A stretch of DNA of 64,000 nucleotides from Nilaparvata lugens (taxonomy: Eukaryota > Arthropoda > Insecta > Hemiptera > Delphacidae), in the NCBI RefSeq assembly GCF_014356525.2, contig NC_052511.1:15733942-15797941 (forward strand). Direction: 5' to 3'. The position numbers were made by a program, and so were the translations under genes. Positions within the stretch are counted from its first letter, which is position 1. Each line of letters starts with the position of its first letter. This document shows positions 1 to 12,161 of the stretch, piece by piece. The notes under the pieces were generated by a model, which had not been told where the DNA came from, ran no database searches, and was given only the letters and a program-made list of their open reading frames with translations.

Positions 1-780
1 CCGACAGAACTGGCCTATCAAGAATTTCAGGTCCTTGATGTGCGACAGCTATATATAAAATCACTTTTAATTTTCATCCGAAGTAATAAAAATGCAATAT
101 TTAATCCTCTTATCCATCCCTATCAAACACGAAATATGAATATATTTGGAATTCTACAACCCAGATTAGTTAGCAATTGCAATAGATTTAATAGTCATTA
201 CATATGCCACATTCTTTATAGAAATATACCCGCCTACATAAAGCAAATAGAACCCCTTAGCCTTAACATATACAAACGATTTTTAAATATGTGGTTATTT
301 GAAACCGGCAGGGATGTCGCTGATCAGCTCATCTACTCCTCTTACCGATTTTGATACTATGTATATATTTTTCTTGTATTCATCATCATATTTATGAATT
401 AGATAAAAATCTTATGTATCATCATCATATATATTAAAGTATATATATCATCAATATATTGCTCATAATTTATCATTGTTCAAGTTCTAAATTTTATCTT
501 GTGTGCCATGTTAAAGCTATATACCATAATAGTTATATTGTACTACTTCAATTCAAAACATATACTTTCTCCACTACATTTAACCAACTTTTATTTTTCA
601 AATTATACTGTATTGTAAATATTTATAATTTTCTTTTTAGTATCAATTGTTTTTCATTAGAACTCTTTCCCCACACACAGACTTGTCTATGTGGGGAAAA
701 TTCACAGGTATTTATATTATTTATACATGTGTACTGTATTTGTAACGATTTCTGTGAATAAACTCAATTTGAATTTGAGG
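1..780 (+). mobile_element. 3' end of a LINE, entering from the left edge
   Basis: The first 350 bases encode the C-terminal tail of a LINE ORF2, ending in a stop after 'SSYRF' at about 351. The same tail, with the same spacing of conserved residues, occurs at 47400-47734. A 3' UTR follows with a strong stem-loop at 668-697 (CCCCACACACAG pairing with CTATGTGGGG), then an AATAAA-like stretch and an AATTTGAATTTGAG end near 780. The reverse transcriptase core would lie off the left edge. It sits inside DNAJA intron 2. The clade (CR1- or Jockey-like) is not certain. Confidence 0.7.
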
Positions 781-1531
781 TAGGTCTAACAATTTTTAGA
801 ATATCTAGGAGAAAATACGCCTAAAAAAACTGAATGTTGTTTAGGAGACTCGCTTTGTAGCGAGCCTATAGCAGAGCCAGGTCACATTAAAATATATGCT
901 GGCTATAATTCTAGTTTATGATAATCTACCATTCGAACTATTCAATGAATTTCATATAGTTCGAATTCAACGATATGAACATGAAATGCAATGTGATGAA
1001 CATTTTGGCCGAGTGTAGTGGTCTACTTTTCAACTCGACTGTATTTGCTTTGGCCTCATTGTCTGTAAATATTAAACTCATTTTCGACCGAATGCATGAG
1101 ATAGAGTTCATGAGATTTGACACGAATGTGTAAGGTTTTTTGAAATTTTGCATTTTAAGGTTTGTTATGGTATAAATGTGGATAGCCCGCATAATTGTAA
1201 GCTAGTGACACATCACTTTGTTTGCCCCAATCCTCTCCTCTCAACACTTTTGCATTGCAAGAAGCGTTCCAGCTGTTTCGAATGTCACAGCAAGCACATC
1301 TAATCAGTCACCGTCTCGCTCGCCGATAGGCACTCATTTTGTGGCACCGCAATTAATCTTTCCGTGAGTTTTTCTCTATGAATCACAGTTCGTTTCTCCC
1401 AAGTATATTAATTTAGGTCCTTCATTTCGTCAAATACTCAATTTAGCTACCAATCCCATACAAGGTTAGTGTATGAAATTTCTTGCATACTTCAATATTA
1501 ATATAATACAGTGTATGAAATGTGATATTAC
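781..1531. other. DNAJA intron, no gene seen
   Basis: This is intron sequence downstream of DNAJA exon 2. It holds a short perfect hairpin at 932-965 (TTCGAACTA and TAGTTCGAA) and a small stem at about 849-867. A candidate ORF on the minus strand at 938-1192 resembles nothing I know and has no coding-like composition. Nothing else is supported. Confidence 0.5.
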
Positions 1532-1832
1532 CTTCACACTTTTCGCAGATGACCCTTTTCTCAAGTGCAAGCTTGCGCACGGCACCCTTGTAGAGGTCCT
1601 CCAGTGTGACAGTCATGTGATGCAGCACATCCTTGCCCCGCCTCTCCCGCTGCCTGCCCCCACCGCGCCCTCCGTACGGCGAAAAGAACATGTCGAAGAT
1701 GTCCATCGGGTTCGACGAGAAGCCGCCCTGTCCTCCCGCCCCCTCCTTCAGTGCCTGCTCGCCCCCCTTGTCGTAGATGGCCCGCTTGTCAGGGTTCGAG
1801 AGCACCTCGTACGCCTGCGAGATCTGCTTGAA
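1532..1832 (-). CDS. DNAJA1-like Hsp40, exon 2 (end of J domain, G/F region, first zinc motif)
   Basis: This exon continues the DNAJA protein at residue 45 ([11 protein letters not shown]), directly after exon 1. It encodes the end of the J domain, a Gly/Phe-rich linker (about residues 75-104), the segment MDIFDMFF (87-94) typical of DNAJA1/DNAJA4 and fly Droj2, and the start of the cysteine-rich domain with a first CxxCxG motif, CEKCEG (140-145). The acceptor is TTTGCAG before TTCAAG. The donor is GTAATA after 1532, leaving phase 1. The exon is clearly GC-richer than its surroundings. Family knowledge: type I Hsp40s deliver unfolded substrates to Hsc70/Hsp70 and stimulate its ATPase in the cytosol. 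The other zinc motifs, the C-terminal substrate domains and any CAAX farnesylation motif would lie left of the window. Confidence 0.93.
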
Positions 1833-1959
1833 CTGCAAACAAATCACAACATTCATTAGATTACCCACAATTTAATACAGTATTTTCCAGTTATCAGTAA
1901 TGATTTAGTGAAATATTTTTATATAAGGTTTTCAACTTATCTAAATTCCTAGTTTATAA

Positions 1960-2125
1960 ATATTTTGGACTTAAAATTGGACAAAACTTATGAAGTGTGA
2001 ACATATTCTATTTTTGGACAATTTCTATTTGGGAAAGAAACAGTTTTGGGCTTTAAGCCTGTTTCTTCTTTCCTAATCATTCATAGTTGAGAATGATATT
2101 GTTTTTATTAATGTATAAATAAATT
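1960..2125 (+). mobile_element. Retroposon 3' tail with conserved hairpin
   Basis: A run containing TTTTTGGACAATTTCTATTT is followed by a stem-loop at about 2031-2073 (GGGAAAGAAACAG ... CTGTTTCTTCTTTCC with a GGGC/GCCT inner stem) and ends in ATAAATAAAT-type sequence. The same arrangement recurs at 39061-39250 on the same strand and reversed near 4318-4400, 20325-20420 and 24400-24480. It is most likely the 3' end of a LINE or of a SINE that borrows a LINE tail. Confidence 0.5.
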
Positions 2126-2320
2126 TATGAATCCGTGTAAACAGACATACAATACTTTTTTTGAATTTAATCCTAATTAAATAAACAAAACGATCAACTA
2201 CACCTTACTAGAGAATATAGAGATATGAATGGATGAATGAATGAATAGAACTGAATGAATCAAGTCATTAAAGTCAAATAAATCTACATCCAATTAAATT
2301 ATGAGGTATTTGCTTCAAGG

Positions 2321-2338
2321 TTAGGGTTAGGGTTAGGA
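2321..2338. repeat. Short interstitial telomere-like (TTAGGG)n
   Basis: About three units of the hexamer GGTTAG sit in DNAJA intron 1. Insect telomeres are usually TTAGG, so a hexamer run of this length may simply be a chance microsatellite. Confidence 0.5.
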
Positions 2339-2580
2339 CTCATGAATGAATATACTATTCAAGTTTTATTGCTGTGCTGTTTTATTATCATAGCATAGTT
2401 GTCTACATTATTAGATTGTGTTAGCACAAGACTAAAATTCTATCAAACACAAGACATTATTGAATAGTGTATGTATTTTTATATCGTTTTATATGACAAT
2501 AATTATTGATTATTTAGGGTCAAATTACATTCAATAATCAGTGGGCCGCCAGAGAGCAACCATTGGTGGTCGAATGTAAT

Positions 2581-2714
2581 GCCGCATCTACATGTTGGTC
2601 CAGTCGCTGGCCCAATGTGACCAGTGCCCAATGAAGGACAGTGGTAGCCTGACAAATCACCCACCTACACACTCACTGGCACTAGTCAACATTGGGCCAA
2701 CAAGTAGATGCGGC
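2581..2714. mobile_element. Small foldback MITE (134 bp)
   Basis: The ends are inverted copies: GCCGCATCTACATGTTGG at the left and CCAACAAGTAGATGCGGC at the right. A second inner inverted stretch follows (GGCCCAATGT / ACATTGGGCC). It lies in a less repetitive, GC-richer island at about 2527-2840. An apparent 82-residue ORF across it is an artefact of this repeat. Confidence 0.65.
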
Positions 2715-3173
2715 ACAAAGCACGCTGGGAAAACAGTGAGACATCAGGAGTTGCTTCCGGACTGGCTATCCGAGTGGAACACCAGCCGGATCGTCAAAAT
2801 CTGGACGCCACAATCTAGCGACGTGGCGACCATAGTGTAATGAGTGTAAGTACGATTGCCCCCCGACTTAATCAAAACCACAGGTTAACGAGACTGGCAG
2901 CTGAATGAAATCAGAATCTTAAGTTTGAAATGTACCAAGTCAATCATGATAAATTCAGGTTCAATTGAAGTTATTGCAGGAATCACAATAATAATATGAA
3001 CATTGATCAAACTACCCAGATGATATTTATGGAATCTGCACAAAGTGCAATAATGAGATGAGAATTGATTCGATTATATAGGAAAATTCTTAAAAAAGTT
3101 ACCTATTAAAAGATAATTTTATTACTAAAGTTACCTATTAAAAGCTACTATTAAGTTTTTAATAGTATAATAT

Positions 3174-3454
3174 AACCATAGAGAAGCAATAGCGTAAGTA
3201 GACATACCATGGTAAAGGGAATTTATGTCGCAACTTTTACTGTTATCTCAAGCCGATTACTGTCGATTATTGTCAATTTTTACTGTTTTGTTGGGGTGAG
3301 AGTGTATGAACGGCACAATTTGAAGACTACCAGTGTCACACAGCTGCATGGGAAAGAACTACGTGAACTATCGGCTAGGGATAACAGTAAAAGTTACGAC
3401 ATAAACGCCCTATATCATGGAATATCTACTTATGCTATCGTTTCTCTATGATAC
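3174..3454. mobile_element. MITE with about 85-bp terminal inverted repeats
   Basis: Left end ATAGAGAAGCAATAGCG and right end CGTTTCTCTATGATAC are inverted copies, and the match continues inward for about 85 bases, including CAACTTTTACTGTTATC on both sides. It has no coding capacity. Copies with almost this sequence are, as I recall, abundant in planthopper DNA, but I could not check this. Confidence 0.7.
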
Positions 3455-3651
3455 AACGTAGTAAGAATAGATCAAACATTGATAAAGAAATCACTGATTG
3501 AGCACAATATTTTCTCATGACAAAAGCATTGACAAAAAGCTCTACAAGAATTATTGATTTCTTGAATTCCTCAGTAAGATATAAATGATTTTGTTAAGGA
3601 GAGAAAAAATAAATGATGAGAATAACGTGATAGAAAGAGAAAACTACTTAC

Positions 3652-3783
3652 ACGGTCGCCTTCATTGGCATTCTTATCTGGATGATATTTCAGAGCCAAT
3701 TTCCTGTAAGCTTTCTTCAGTTCATCCCCCGTGCAATTGGGTTTCACTCCCAGAATGTCGTAAAAGGTAGTTTCTTTCACCAT
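3652..3783 (-). CDS. DNAJA1-like Hsp40, exon 1 (start codon and J domain)
   Basis: The ATG is at 3783 and opens [19 protein letters not shown], the canonical DNAJA1 start. The 44 residues hold helices I-II of the J domain and the HPD tripeptide at residues 34-36 (KYHPDKN) that triggers Hsp70 ATP hydrolysis. The exon ends at GDR in phase 0 before GTAAGT. It joins cleanly to FKQIS in exon 2 (1532-1832) across an 1819-bp intron, so the gene is partial only because the window ends. A splice acceptor-like TTTTCAG lies about 35 bases upstream of the ATG, implying an untranslated exon further right. The best candidate is at 7657-7700. Assignment to the DNAJA1/Droj2 group is firm; orthology within it is inferred. 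Confidence 0.94.
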
Positions 3784-6700
3784 AATTCTTTCTTCAATTA
3801 AATATCACAGACAAACTGAAAACAAATACAGACATTGGTGATTAAATAATGTTAGAGTTTAGAGTAAACTACATTCTTGACAACAGGCCAAAATTAATTT
3901 CGCCTTTCAAACAAATGCTTGTTAGATAGTATAGATTATCTAACTTGTAATTATAGTAAATCTGTTCCACAAGAATCAAGTTTAATGTCACCTTCCTTTC
4001 ATTTATTTGTTTAAATTGATAATCAAGATTCATTTCCAATTGAATGTTGAACACTTCAACTTGAATTCAATTTCAAGCTGGTCAGGAAATCAAAATCTGA
4101 AAATTTTCAAGTTAATCGGAAATAATTTGAATTAAATTTACTTATTCATAGTTTCGATTAACAAATTCACCGAACTTCAGTCTAATTTAATTTCAAGAAT
4201 CTATTATTATTCAATTCATACTGATTGGTTGAGTTTACTATGATGGTATTATTATTATTAGTTAACTATTAGATTAGATTATATTGATGTTATTAATTTA
4301 TAAATTTATTTATTATTATAATTATTTTTTATTCTAATTACAAGCTGAATGTGAGTAGGAACAGGCAATAGCCCAATCCCTGTTTGAAAGAAGAAGAGAA
4401 GTTAACTATGCATTTAGTAATTTAAATTATTACAATAGATTCAAATGATTACCTTTCAACTTACTGTTCTTGTAAGTAGACTGATATCAAAATGTAGTAA
4501 TAATAAGAATTATGTTTAGGAAATACTACAAGAAAAAAATTTAGGAAATACTACAAGAAAAAAATTTAATAAAAAAATAATACTAACCAATAATGCTTAC
4601 AAAGTACTTTTCAGATTTCAAGAAATAAAATGTCAGAGCAACAAGATAAATAAACTATGTATCATATTTAAACCATCAGTCAAATACAATTGATTAATCC
4701 AATAAAAGGAAATCAGGAAGCTGCTGAGCTCCCACACAAGTCCGAGCATCTTATTTAAATGAGCTCGATAGATCTTACTAGAAACTAGAGCAATTAATTA
4801 CTACACGATCAAGTTGTAACTAATAAAGCTTGCCAAGTTTCTATTCAATAATTACTGGCAATAAACATCAGTGTCATCGGTAAACAGCATATGAGATGCG
4901 TGGGCTTTGATTACCTGATTTTGGATGAGAAAACTGATAAAAGTAGAAGCATTCATTTATATTATGATTATCTGTAGGTGTGTCATACTATCTACTAAAA
5001 CATATATAGAATTCAATAAAATCAAGAAATCCGAATTTCAATTGAGTCCTTTTATTTACTAAAACATTTTTATCTAGTCTAGGAAAATACTAAGTTATTG
5101 TTCAAGTAGTGAACTTGTTTTAACATCTGGTCCTATCGGTTTCTTTTTTCCATCCTTCCCTTATTATTCTTCCCCCATCCCATCCTTTCATATATCTACC
5201 ATCTATTTACTTTTCCTGATACCTTTTTCACCTTCTCAAGGATTGAAGGTTTTCCTAGTACATGGATATCCATAGTTGGAGAAACCCTTCAATCTTCCAT
5301 CCTTTCTTTTGCACCACTTTCTTTTTATTTTGTTTTAATGTGTATTGTTGTTTGCATGTATTGTTTCTGTTAATCTCTGTGTTAAACTTGTATGTGTGTG
5401 TAAAAATTAATTGAATTGAATAACATATACAATAGTACGGTACATTATAGAACCGTAGCAAATTTAGCCAATGGTTTATGCAATAAAATAAATATAATTA
5501 TTGGAAAAACACAGTTTTATTTTTAAATATTATTAAGGTATTATAGATATTCTGTATACAATCGCAGAAAAAGTACTGTATAATAATGTACATGTGCCTA
5601 GATTGGAGATTGTACTCTTTTTTTTCAAGAGATTTTATTACGTAATAATATTACTAGCCTATACCTACCAAATATTGCAGATGTAGGCTACCGGTAATTT
5701 TAGTTTCAGGAGATTAAAAATGTGTATGCAGAATTCTTCACATAAGCTTCTATTGGTACACATTTTTTACTATTCATAATAGAAATAATATGGCTAATAG
5801 CTGACTATTATAATAGGCCTATAACGTCGTATAACGCAAACAAATCTTGGTTAGCCTTAATTTTTTTTAAAAAGAAATCGTCTTTGAGAAAAGTAAGTTT
5901 ATTTGAATAATGAGCATATCAATTGCATTGGTTGTTGACCACAAAATCCAGTGAGAGGCATAGAGGAAACTTCACCACAATATCAAATGATAAGTGAGTT
6001 GCCGGTTTCAAAGTTAATTATACATTTAATAGTTTGGCTAAACAATAATTTTCAGATATAAAAGCAGAGAGTTTGTTCACAGTTATTTTTGGGGTGTTTC
6101 AAGTACGTACGCCTACTAATATGAATACCAAGGCCCAAATTATATTTTATATATTGTCATATATAGGCGGCAAAAACGCGCGGAATTGTTTCCGTTTACA
6201 AAATGCATTCCACCTTCATGCATCCCGTGGAAGAGCAGAAAAAATCCATGTGTTTAGTTTAAACATTTCCTAATTATTTGTGGAGGATAAAGCTGCGTTT
6301 ACACCAAAGTTATTAACAAGATGTTAATAGATTCTATTAGATTGAGCATAACTTATCAAACACAAAATGATGAACATATGTGTTTGTCAAGTTCCATTCA
6401 ATCTAATAGAATCTATATGGATTAAGTTATTAACATTTTGTTAATAACTTTGGTGTAAACGCAGCTTTACTATGTAAATGTAGAAGATAATTACAAAACA
6501 ATTAATTTATATCTATTCAATGTGTACCTACTGTATTGTTTTTGTATGCCAAAATATTGCATGTTTCAGATTATATTTTTTCAAGTTTGAAACCTTAAAA
6601 ATATAAGGATAAACATTGTTCTTACTGAAGACTAGTAAATTTAATCGTTTATTTTTAGCTGTCACTCAAGGAGGGAGTAGTGGGTATAAAATATAACATA

Positions 6701-7656
6701 AAATAACACATAAGATAATAAAAACAACACATAAAATATAGGTATCTATCCAAGCTAATATTTGGGTGCAGAGCAAACTATCTCAAGTCAACTTCAATGA
6801 TGTTTTAATAGACTAAATTGTCAAAATTTTTAATAAAATTAAGCCACCAAATTAATATGTTTAATTTTCATTGACAAATTAATAGCCTATTTGTTTAATA
6901 ACGTCTAGTGTTTTTGAAAATTTTTGTAGCAATATAAATTAAAAATTACTAAAAGTTTGACAAGTGAGCCTACCTATAAGTGTAACTGCTAGACTTAAGG
7001 GTGCTAACATGATAAATAATAATATTATTGTAGCAAGAGGGAGGCAGTTCGGGACAAGCTCAATAAGTAAGAAACATAATATTTAGTTATCTACACTGTT
7101 TTATTGTATTATATCATAAAATGGTAATAATTTAATGTTTAATGCATTGATGAGACAAATGGTGCAAGTTAGAAATAATGCTTAAATGAAAATAATTTTT
7201 AGGCTAAATAATAACTCCTAAATTAAAAAATCCAATAAATTATCAATCAAATCAGATTATTAAATTGTAAGTCATATTATTTTGATAAAAGCCATTTAAT
7301 AGTAACTATTTGATTCAGAAAGTTTTAAAAGCAATACTTCTGAGAATAGAAAGTGGGGTTTCAAGTCAATTTTCCGTAGTGGTACACCAAAGGTTCACTT
7401 TCATGATGGAGCCTTACGGTCTTGTTACATAAAATTTATACAAATACTGAATTAACCATGACAAAAATTATGAAAATATTACATCATAACATTCAGTATA
7501 AGTAAAAGAAATGATGCTTAAAGCTATGCACATCTACGCAATGAAAAATACTTGCCTACCATCGTACAGAACAATGAAACGGCACTAATTTTCATGTTAC
7601 GGGAAGCTTGTTTGGAACTAAAAAGCACGCGTAAACTGACAGAAAGTCTCACTTAC
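3784..7656. other. Probable DNAJA 5' UTR intron; transposon relics, no gene seen
   Basis: This stretch lies between the coding start and the candidate first exon. It contains a minus-strand retroposon tail (about 4318-4400), a pyrimidine-rich segment with an imperfect stem at about 5240-5305 (GGATTGAAGG / CCTTCAATC) that looks like another retroposon end, and a MITE at 6288-6469 listed separately. Six-frame reading shows only short AT-rich ORFs without recognisable motifs. Confidence 0.45.
6288..6469. mobile_element. Foldback MITE, about 180 bp
   Basis: TAAAGCTGCGTTTACACC at the left is exactly inverted at the right (GGTGTAAACGCAGCTTTA). The match goes on inward through AAAGTTATTAACA, and a second inner pair (TAGATTCTATTAGATTGA) also folds. 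It is AT-rich and has no ORF. Confidence 0.75.
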
Positions 7657-7700
7657 CTTTAGCAAAAATTAAATGAAAATATCTCACAAAAAGTTTCCGG
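7657..7700 (-). other. Candidate untranslated first exon of the DNAJA gene
   Basis: On the minus strand a strong donor, AAAG|GTAAGTGAG, is found at 7656. About 30 bases upstream is the likely start-site zone, and a TATA-like TTTAAAAG lies near 7712-7719. Together with the heat-shock element just upstream, this fits a first exon spliced to the acceptor before 3783. It is inference: no transcript evidence is available. Confidence 0.4.
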
Positions 7701-7756
7701 TATAATGCAGCTTTTAAAGGAACAAATAATTCTCAATATTTTCTAAAATAGTAGAA

Positions 7757-7796
7757 GAAATTTCTAAAATCGACCTTACTGCGGAAGTTTCTAGAA
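7757..7796 (-). promoter_or_regulatory. Heat-shock element cluster (HSF binding)
   Basis: GAAgtTTCtaGAA at 7784-7796 is a perfect three-unit HSE (alternating nGAAn/nTTCn pentamers). A second GAAatTTC pair lies at 7757-7764. They sit about 70-110 bp upstream of the inferred DNAJA start site, the usual place for HSF1 sites in Hsp40 promoters. Confidence 0.6.
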
Positions 7797-7845
7797 TTAT
7801 TAGGAGAGAGAAACGTTTATTGACCAATCATATGAGATCAGTTTC

Positions 7846-7853
7846 TGACGTCA
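7846..7853. promoter_or_regulatory. CRE/ATF-type palindrome TGACGTCA
   Basis: A full 8-bp TGACGTCA lies about 50 bp beyond the heat-shock element, with a CCAAT box (GACCAATCA) near 7822. It belongs plausibly to the same DNAJA promoter. The motif is short and also appears in MITEs elsewhere in this window, so the weight is modest. Confidence 0.35.
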
Positions 7854-7859
7854 GTGAGT

Positions 7860-8530
7860 AGAGGAAATCATAAAGGCATGGTAACATTTGAACAGCTGTA
7901 TCACCACGTGAGGATTAAAAATAATTTCTGAATTACATGATATATTGGGATGAATAAATTCTAAATCAAGTAAAAATTGATGAATAAAAATGCTTTTTAC
8001 ATGAAAAAACTAAATCAAATTTGAAACGTGCTATGAATAGGAACTTTTTTCATTGGGCTCTGTCTGTATACAGCAAAAGTGAATTGATAATTTCCTCACG
8101 TGGATGATGATCGTTCATCAATCTTTCTGAAAGCATACCCACATGCAGACCTACGGGTGACAACTTTGTTATTTTTTTATAGTACAAATAGCATATATCA
8201 TTAAAATAATATTGGAAGAGAAAAAGCAGGCGATCCCTGAATTATTTCTCTGCCAAAATTAGATTATGAGTTCGAAATGAGTGTTAAGTAACTTTTTAAT
8301 TTTCACTCCGCAACACAATGTTTTCTGTCCAAAAAATGTTCACTTTAAGTTTAGAATTTGAATAAACAATGAAAATGGAATACTAGAATTAAAAACCATA
8401 CTGAATTTGTACTGAGAAATGTGTGCTATTATAGAAACAACACACTCGAAATGAGCACAGCTATAAGGCCTATATTGTGATGTGGCAGCTCCTGTTTGGA
8501 TACATTTGCTACATCCCTGAATACTTGGGA
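7860..8530. other. Intergenic sequence, nothing recognised
   Basis: This AT-rich stretch between the DNAJA promoter and the next LINE has no ORF, repeat end or RNA-like fold that I can support. Confidence 0.4.
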
Positions 8531-8532
8531 GT

Positions 8533-10800
8533 ATAAAGTTAGGTACCGTAATTGCTGATCATGATGCAGTGGTGATGGACCTGCGCCTGGAAATGTTGAG
8601 TGATTCTGCGACTAGTCCGCCTGACTTTGGACTTACCTCATATCGATTCATCAGGGAAGACCAACTGCTTCTCTTCAAGGCTGCACTTGCAGGTGTTGAC
8701 TGGAGCAGTGTTCTTACTTGCTATCAGCCTGAAACTACGGTACATTTTGCACTTTCTTCGACACTTTCATGGATGTGTTTGATGGTCATTTTCCTACAAA
8801 AATCAGAAATTCCAGAGGACCCAAAAGGAAACATAGGCGGTCTGATAGGACTCGTGATGATAAATCATCGTACACACCGAGACTGTCTCAGATCAGAAAT
8901 TTGATTGTAGCATTGCATGCTAGGGTTCGGCTCAGCAATGATGAAGAAAATAGACTCCATCTATGCAGTCAGTACTTGAGAGCTAAGAAAATATATCGAG
9001 CTGAGATTGATGCTGCAAGAAAAGCAGCCAACATGATCAGAATTGAATCTGCAGCTAATCCCTGTAAAGCTGCCTGGGACCTTGTGAATCATTTATCCAA
9101 AGTCAGCTCAAGGCCCAAATTTAAAGCAACACCAGATGAGTTTAATGCCTTTTTCATTGGAGAGGTGGAAAGGATTGTTGAGACAATGGATGATGTGCCT
9201 TATAATGCTCCGCGCTGCAGCAGCATCAATCCACGACTTGAAAGGTGGAAGAAAATTAGGCCCTCAGATGTTGTTCGAGCTATAAACAGCTTCAAAAACT
9301 CTCCTAGCCCTGACATATATGGAGTCACAGTTGGTGTGATGAGGTTTGTTGCAGAAGAGATTGCTGTGCCCTTGTCTCATGTGCTTGACGTTTGTTTGAG
9401 TCATGGCTATTTCCCTGATGCCCTGAAGTTGTCACGCACAATACCAGTCTACAAGAAGGGAGACCCTCAGTCTTTGAAGAACTATCGACCTATATCAATC
9501 ATTCCTGTGATGGGTAAGGTGCTTGAGACCCTAATGAAGGAGCAACTGGTGTCCCACTCTGAAGAAAACCACCTGTTCTCAGATGTCTCAGGGATGATTT
9601 ACTGCATTGTTGATGCCTTTGAGAGGAGGGATTATGTGCATCTGGTCCTAGCAGATCTAAGCAAGGCTTTTGATTGTGTACCTCATGGGATCCTTTTGAA
9701 GAAGCTTGAGAGTTTTTGACTGTGTGGTAATGTCTTGGTGACACTCATCTCCTACTTAGCTGGAAGGAAACAAGTTGTGTCCATTAGTGGTGCTTTCTCC
9801 CAGCCCATAAGGGTGAAATCATGGCGTGATGCAGGGGTCAGTGATGGGCCCTCTACTCTTCCTGGTCGCGATCAATGACCTTGGACTCATTGGACCTGTT
9901 CTTATGTTCGCAGATGACACCACAATCTACTCAAGGGGGCAGACGGTAGAACAGGCAGAATTACACACACACAGAGTTTTTAGCAGTGCCAAACAGTGGT
10001 TTGCTGAAAATAGACTCTGCTTAAATGAGGGGAAGACCCAACAACTGGTCTGTGAACTCCGTAGCCTCGCTGACTGCCCACCAGGCTAATGTGAAGCTCT
10101 TGGGTTTCATCATTGACTCGAGGTTATCATGGGCGGGTCACATCGAGGTAGTTTGTTGCAGGCTGGCGCGGGTGGTCTATCTTTTGCGCAGACTGAGGAC
10201 CCTTCTCAGCCGGAAGGACTTGATCATGGTCTATCATGCTCTCTTCCATTCCCATCTTCCTTATGGACTTTTACTGTGGGGACATGCGGCGGGCTGCAAG
10301 AGTGTGCTGATGCTACAGAAGAAGGCACTTCGAGTAATCACATCAGTGGGGTATCGTGAGCACTGTCGACCCATCTTTGTGCAACTGGGCATCCTCACGA
10401 TCTACAACCAGTACATATTCTTCAGTTTGCTGCATGTCAAGCACACCGAGAGCAGTCAAGTCCTTAGATCGGATCTTCACGGTTATAATACAAGGAGGAG
10501 GTTTGCAATGGATATTCCACGCTGCAGAACTAGTAAGAAGAAAGACTGTTTCCCCATTTTTGCCCTTCGCTTGTTCAACGACCTACCTGTCAATGTGAGG
10601 AATCTGCAAGGAAGTGACTTCAAAATTAAAATAGTAACGTGGCTGAAGAATAACCATTCTACACCATGAGTGAATATTTCGATGCACACGACAACATAGC
10701 CTGACCTGCCATCTTAAAAGTAAATTCATGACGCCATCTATCCAGTTCGCTGGTCTTTGATGAAGAAAAAGGAATAAGGAATAGTATAGCATAGCCAATC
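8533..10800 (+). pseudogene. 5'-truncated LINE, ORF2 relic (endonuclease end + reverse transcriptase)
   Basis: The element begins within the last part of an AP-like endonuclease (IADHDAVVMDL, the SDH-type motif, near 8540-8575). It continues through a linker and then a reverse transcriptase: KNYRPISIIPVMGKVLE near 9476-9530, LADLSKAFDCVPHG near 9649-9690, a GSVMGPLLFL turn at about 9835 and the catalytic FADD at 9907-9918. The ORF2 tail ends with NNHSTP at 10669. It is broken: a frame change near 8765, a TGA at 9717-9719, a frame change near 9820 and another near 10080. The span between the NYRPI and AFD motifs also seems short (the usual GFR segment is missing). The 3' UTR runs to about 10800 without a clear poly(A). 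The right part is repeated at 15227-15780 as the edge of a segmental duplication. Jockey/CR1-like clade is the likely home. Confidence 0.85.
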
Positions 10801-12051
10801 TATAGTGTAGGCCTAACAGGCCGGAGTGAGTGTTGGAAAATTTTAAAACATAAATCTTGTAATCAGACTTATATAAAGTAGACTGATTAATTGTTTAAAA
10901 TAATCAATTATACTTGATTTGTCAAAATATATTTTTTTCAATGATTAAATATACATTTTTATAATAATTATTGATATTAAATATTTCAATTAATATTATA
11001 TTTCTACATTGTTACAAAACAATCTGGCAACGTTGCAGAGCTAGAAGTGTATTAGGCTATTTGCTTTAACAAAAATGATAGATGAGGATAGCAACACAAA
11101 CGTTAATCAAATACTCCCACTATAAGGTGGTCTTCACTATAATTAACAAAATATTCAATCGCAATTATTATAGAAATATATGATTTAATCATTAAACAAT
11201 ATTTTCTAGGTAAATAAAATGCAATTGATTATTTAAAATAAGAATTGATAGTTAATATTACATCAGATATATACCAGTATCAGCCATAACTACTCCAACT
11301 GCTCCATAGAAGCAGTGACAAGGCAGAGAGAGAATCAGCAACGCTGTTCTTCTATCTTTCTCCACTACCATAATAACGTAGACTTTATCATAAGACATAA
11401 TGTTGCACCTATATATTATAATAGCAGTTTAATGAATTTATAAAACAAATTATTGATCTTCTATGGTTTGGATTCGTTCTCTGGAGAGCATTAGCTTTAG
11501 AAAACGGCAGAGGGGTTACAATATCTAAATAGTCTGAAATGAGATGTTGAAAGCATAAAATAAATAAATTCATCAAGTAATTCCTCTAAACGATAACTGA
11601 AATAATATATATCAATTCACTTTTAAGTAATCTCACAGACACAGAACAGAAAACAATGCCAGCAATTAGGAGCTTTACAAAAATATACAATAAGTTTAAA
11701 AAATTGTGTGAATGCTGAACTACACAGTTCATCAGATTCTATTCATGGAATTCTTTGTCAGAAGAGAATCATCAAAGTAATCCTACTCCTTAAATGTTTC
11801 AAAATCCTTTCCATAAGTCGAATGAAAGACAAATCTTTTGAACACCTTCATTTTTTAACATAAAAACTTCGTTGCACTATCATGAAGCTTCAAACTGAGA
11901 ATTTATATGAGTACTTTTCACACCAAACCATCGTGAGATTGAATCAAGATAAGAAATAACGAATAAATCAACAGATACACATGGGAATGGTTTGCAAAAA
12001 CAGGGATATCACTCTCCATAATTTATCAATTTTTTTATTCTAGTTTATGTG

Positions 12052-12161
12052 TTACATTCGTGAAACCGGTTCAAGACCCAAAATGTCAAAGCATTTGGCC
12101 ATTATCGAAGCTGTCACTTCACACAGCAGAAGCCGACCCATGTGAACTTTTATTATTTCAC
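12052..12161 (-). pseudogene. Orphan copy of ArgRS exon 12 (C-terminus)
   Basis: It encodes [16 protein letters not shown] through PVSRM and a stop, the end of arginyl-tRNA synthetase, identical in reading frame to 16992-17101. It lies downstream of the stop codon of the working gene. It can only follow the orphan exon 10 copy, whose phase 0 end does not match the phase 1 start here, so no in-frame product is expected from this copy alone. Confidence 0.85.

Noticed and set aside
1473..1859. Plus-strand ORF of 128 codons
   Set aside because: It is the antisense of DNAJA exon 2; the GC-rich exon keeps the opposite strand open.
2592..2840. 82-codon plus-strand ORF
   Set aside because: It crosses both arms of a MITE and has no recognisable motif.
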